Below, one piece after another: positions 62,882 to 64,000 of a DNA stretch of 64,000 nucleotides. Below the pieces are notes generated by a model that worked only from the letters and a program-made list of their open reading frames with translations, searched no databases and was not told the origin of the DNA. Source of the DNA: Pseudothauera hydrothermalis (GTDB taxonomy: Bacteria; Pseudomonadota; Gammaproteobacteria; Burkholderiales; Rhodocyclaceae); assembly GCF_003345255.1 (NCBI RefSeq), contig NZ_CP029331.1:1302001-1366000 (forward strand). Reading direction: 5' to 3'. A program made the position numbers and the translations under genes. Numbering within the stretch: position 1 is the first letter of the stretch; each line of letters starts with the position of its first letter.

Positions 62882-63328
62882 ATGAGGCGAAATATTTTGC
62901 ATCAATGCGGTGGTGCAGCATTCATCGCGGCAAGCCTTGTGGTGTTGGCCGCGGTGCTGAGCTTGCGTTATGGACTGCTAGAAGCCGGCCGGCTGCCACG
63001 CGACTGCGGCGGCAGCCTCGCCGAGGGGGTGGGCGGCTTGTGCGGGCTGAAATGGGTATTGGTGCAGCTATTCGTTGACCAACGCCTGGGCTGGGCGGCG
63101 CTGGGTTTGGGCGTTCTGGGCTTTGTGAGCGGCCGACGCACAGCCGCCTGGGGTGGCTGGCTGTGCGGCTTGGCCGGCTTGGTGCTGTACAGCTTCGACC
63201 CGGCCGCTGTGGGCGCGATGTTGAGCCTATTGACGCTGGGGCGCGGGGCGGACGATGAGCGCGGGCAGGCCCAGTGCCAGCGCAGTGGCGAGCCAGGCGA
63301 TGGCCTGGGGGTTGGCCGGCTCGCTTGA
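62882..63328 (+). CDS. Small membrane protein of the glucan locus
   Basis: A 148-residue protein with about four hydrophobic segments (AAFIAASLVVLAAVLSLRYG; VLVQLFVDQRLGWAALGLGVLGFVSG in part; LCGLAGLVLYSF) and a polar C-terminal tail that overlaps the convergent gene by about 100 bases. I do not recognise the family. Its place between two glucan-synthesis genes suggests an accessory role, but it is transcribed opposite to both. The ribosome site before ATG 62882 is weak. It is likely real because of the hydrophobic pattern and the GxxxG-rich helices. Confidence 0.6.
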   Translation: MRRNILHQCGGAAFIAASLVVLAAVLSLRYGLLEAGRLPRDCGGSLAEGVGGLCGLKWVLVQLFVDQRLGWAALGLGVLGFVSGRRTAAWGGWLCGLAGLVLYSFDPAAVGAMLSLLTLGRGADDERGQAQCQRSGEPGDGLGVGRLA

Positions 63329-64000
63329 CCAGCGGGCGATGGCGGCCAACACCAACACCACGGCGCAGAGGCGCTCTTCGGTGCCGCTATCGGCCACCGT
63401 CGAGGCGAACAGGCCGATATATAGCGCCGGCAGCAGATAAAGCGCCAGCGGAAAGTCACGGTAGCGCGGGTCGACCGCCAGCAACAGCGCAGCCACCGCG
63501 GCGGCAAACAGCAGCCCGCCACGCAACAGACCGAGCAGCGGGGCGACATCCGGTCGATAGTCGGCCGAGCGCATCAGGCGCCAGGCGTGCGCGGTAGCCG
63601 GCCACCGAGTGTCGGCCGGCCAACGCGCAAGCGCCACTGGCAGCAGCGCACCTGCAAGCGCCACGCAACCCAGTATCCCCCATTCCTGCGGATTGCGGTA
63701 AGCAAGCACCGCATGCTCCAGATGCAGCATGCTGACCAGCCCACCCACTGCGCCGCCGCTGATGGCCGCGGCCGCATGCAGGGCGCCGAGGCGCCGGCTG
63801 CGCGCCAGCCATCCGCACAGCAGCGCGCCGGCCAGCATGCCGGCAAGCGGTGTGTGGAGGTCTTGGCGTTCGGCCACCGCGCCGGTGAGCGGGAACTTGG
63901 CTTCGAGAGCTGCGTCGAGCATGCCCCAGTGTCCGCCCACCGTGCCCTCCAGTGCGCGCTTCCAGGGCTGGTCGATGGCCTCGATCAGGTTGTAGTGCCA
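63227..64000 (-). CDS. GH17-type glucan enzyme with membrane domain (NdvC-like, N-terminus outside window)
   Basis: The frame is open to the window edge at 64000, so at least the first half of the gene is missing; 257 residues are visible. The first visible part reads WHYNLIEAIDQPWKRALEG then GGHWGMLD, the same as the end of the GH17 domain in the neighbouring NdvB-like protein (YYLMEAIDQPWKVEVEGW). After that come about six to eight hydrophobic helices. No GT2 domain is present in the visible part. It is probably a transglycosylase or branching partner in glucan synthesis. Confidence 0.75.
   Translation of the reverse strand, partial: WHYNLIEAIDQPWKRALEGTVGGHWGMLDAALEAKFPLTGAVAERQDLHTPLAGMLAGALLCGWLARSRRLGALHAAAAISGGAVGGLVSMLHLEHAVLAYRNPQEWGILGCVALAGALLPVALARWPADTRWPATAHAWRLMRSADYRPDVAPLLGLLRGGLLFAAAVAALLLAVDPRYRDFPLALYLLPALYIGLFASTVADSGTEERLCAVVLVLAAIARWSSEPANPQAIAWLATALALGLPALIVRPAPQRQ

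Noticed and set aside
1-64000. tRNA or rRNA genes, CRISPR arrays, insertion sequences, prophage or integration sites
   Set aside because: Read for these on both strands; no cloverleaf, regular repeat array, transposase or integrase was seen.

Overview
The window is a high-GC, Gram-negative chromosome segment that looks betaproteobacterial, most likely Rhodocyclales (Azoarcus/Thauera type). That placement is my inference from gene content: a phasin, a PorB-type porin, duplicated PQQ alcohol dehydrogenases with Ped/Exa-style accessory genes, an NdvB-like glucan synthase and a probable rhodoquinone methyltransferase. I saw no rRNA, tRNA, CRISPR array, insertion sequence or prophage. The whole window reads as stable core and accessory chromosome.

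Layout. 1-5.6 kb: end of a molybdenum-cofactor operon (moeA-moaD-moaE), a phasin, clpB behind a textbook heat-shock promoter, and a small DUF302 protein. 5.6-8.8 kb: a TonB receptor of the PqqU/YncD (PQQ uptake) family and a proline iminopeptidase. 9.0-15.3 kb: seven tightly coupled genes that join a taurine/nitrate-type ABC importer to the PQQ-dehydrogenase-associated Ped-type ABC system and its beta-propeller protein. 15.6-18.9 kb: pqqABCDE. 19.5-45 kb: the alcohol oxidation island, with a porin, two histidine kinase/LuxR regulator pairs, a SoxYZ-like carrier and its metallohydrolase, two quinoprotein alcohol dehydrogenases, two cytochromes c, a pentapeptide protein, a tandem Cache protein, a second TonB receptor, two AcoR-like regulators (one degenerate), an acetaldehyde dehydrogenase with its DUF779 partner, a MoxJ-like binding protein and a soluble PQQ sugar dehydrogenase. 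45-50.6 kb: a signalling block (HDOD, FapA/DUF342, a binding protein, GGDEF-EAL). 50.6-64 kb: rquA, DUF898 plus M48 peptidase, ettA, an Aer-like chemoreceptor, fpr/finR, and a beta-glucan synthesis locus cut by the window end.

How it fits together. PQQ is made from PqqA and may be recaptured by the PqqU-like receptor. It serves two periplasmic alcohol dehydrogenases. One (25161-26960) carries the extra Asp typical of lanthanide enzymes. The other (28237-30120) has Ser there, as in calcium enzymes. Each stands divergent to its own two-component operon. Electrons would leave through the PedF-like and neighbouring cytochromes c, and the aldehyde would be oxidised in the cytoplasm by the ExaC/AcoD-like enzyme. 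Seven -24/-12 (sigma-54) promoters, six of them close to consensus, precede the porin, the lanthanide-type dehydrogenase, the second kinase operon, the second TonB receptor, the aldehyde dehydrogenase, the pedF operon and the intact AcoR-like activator. This points to one RpoN regulon across the island.
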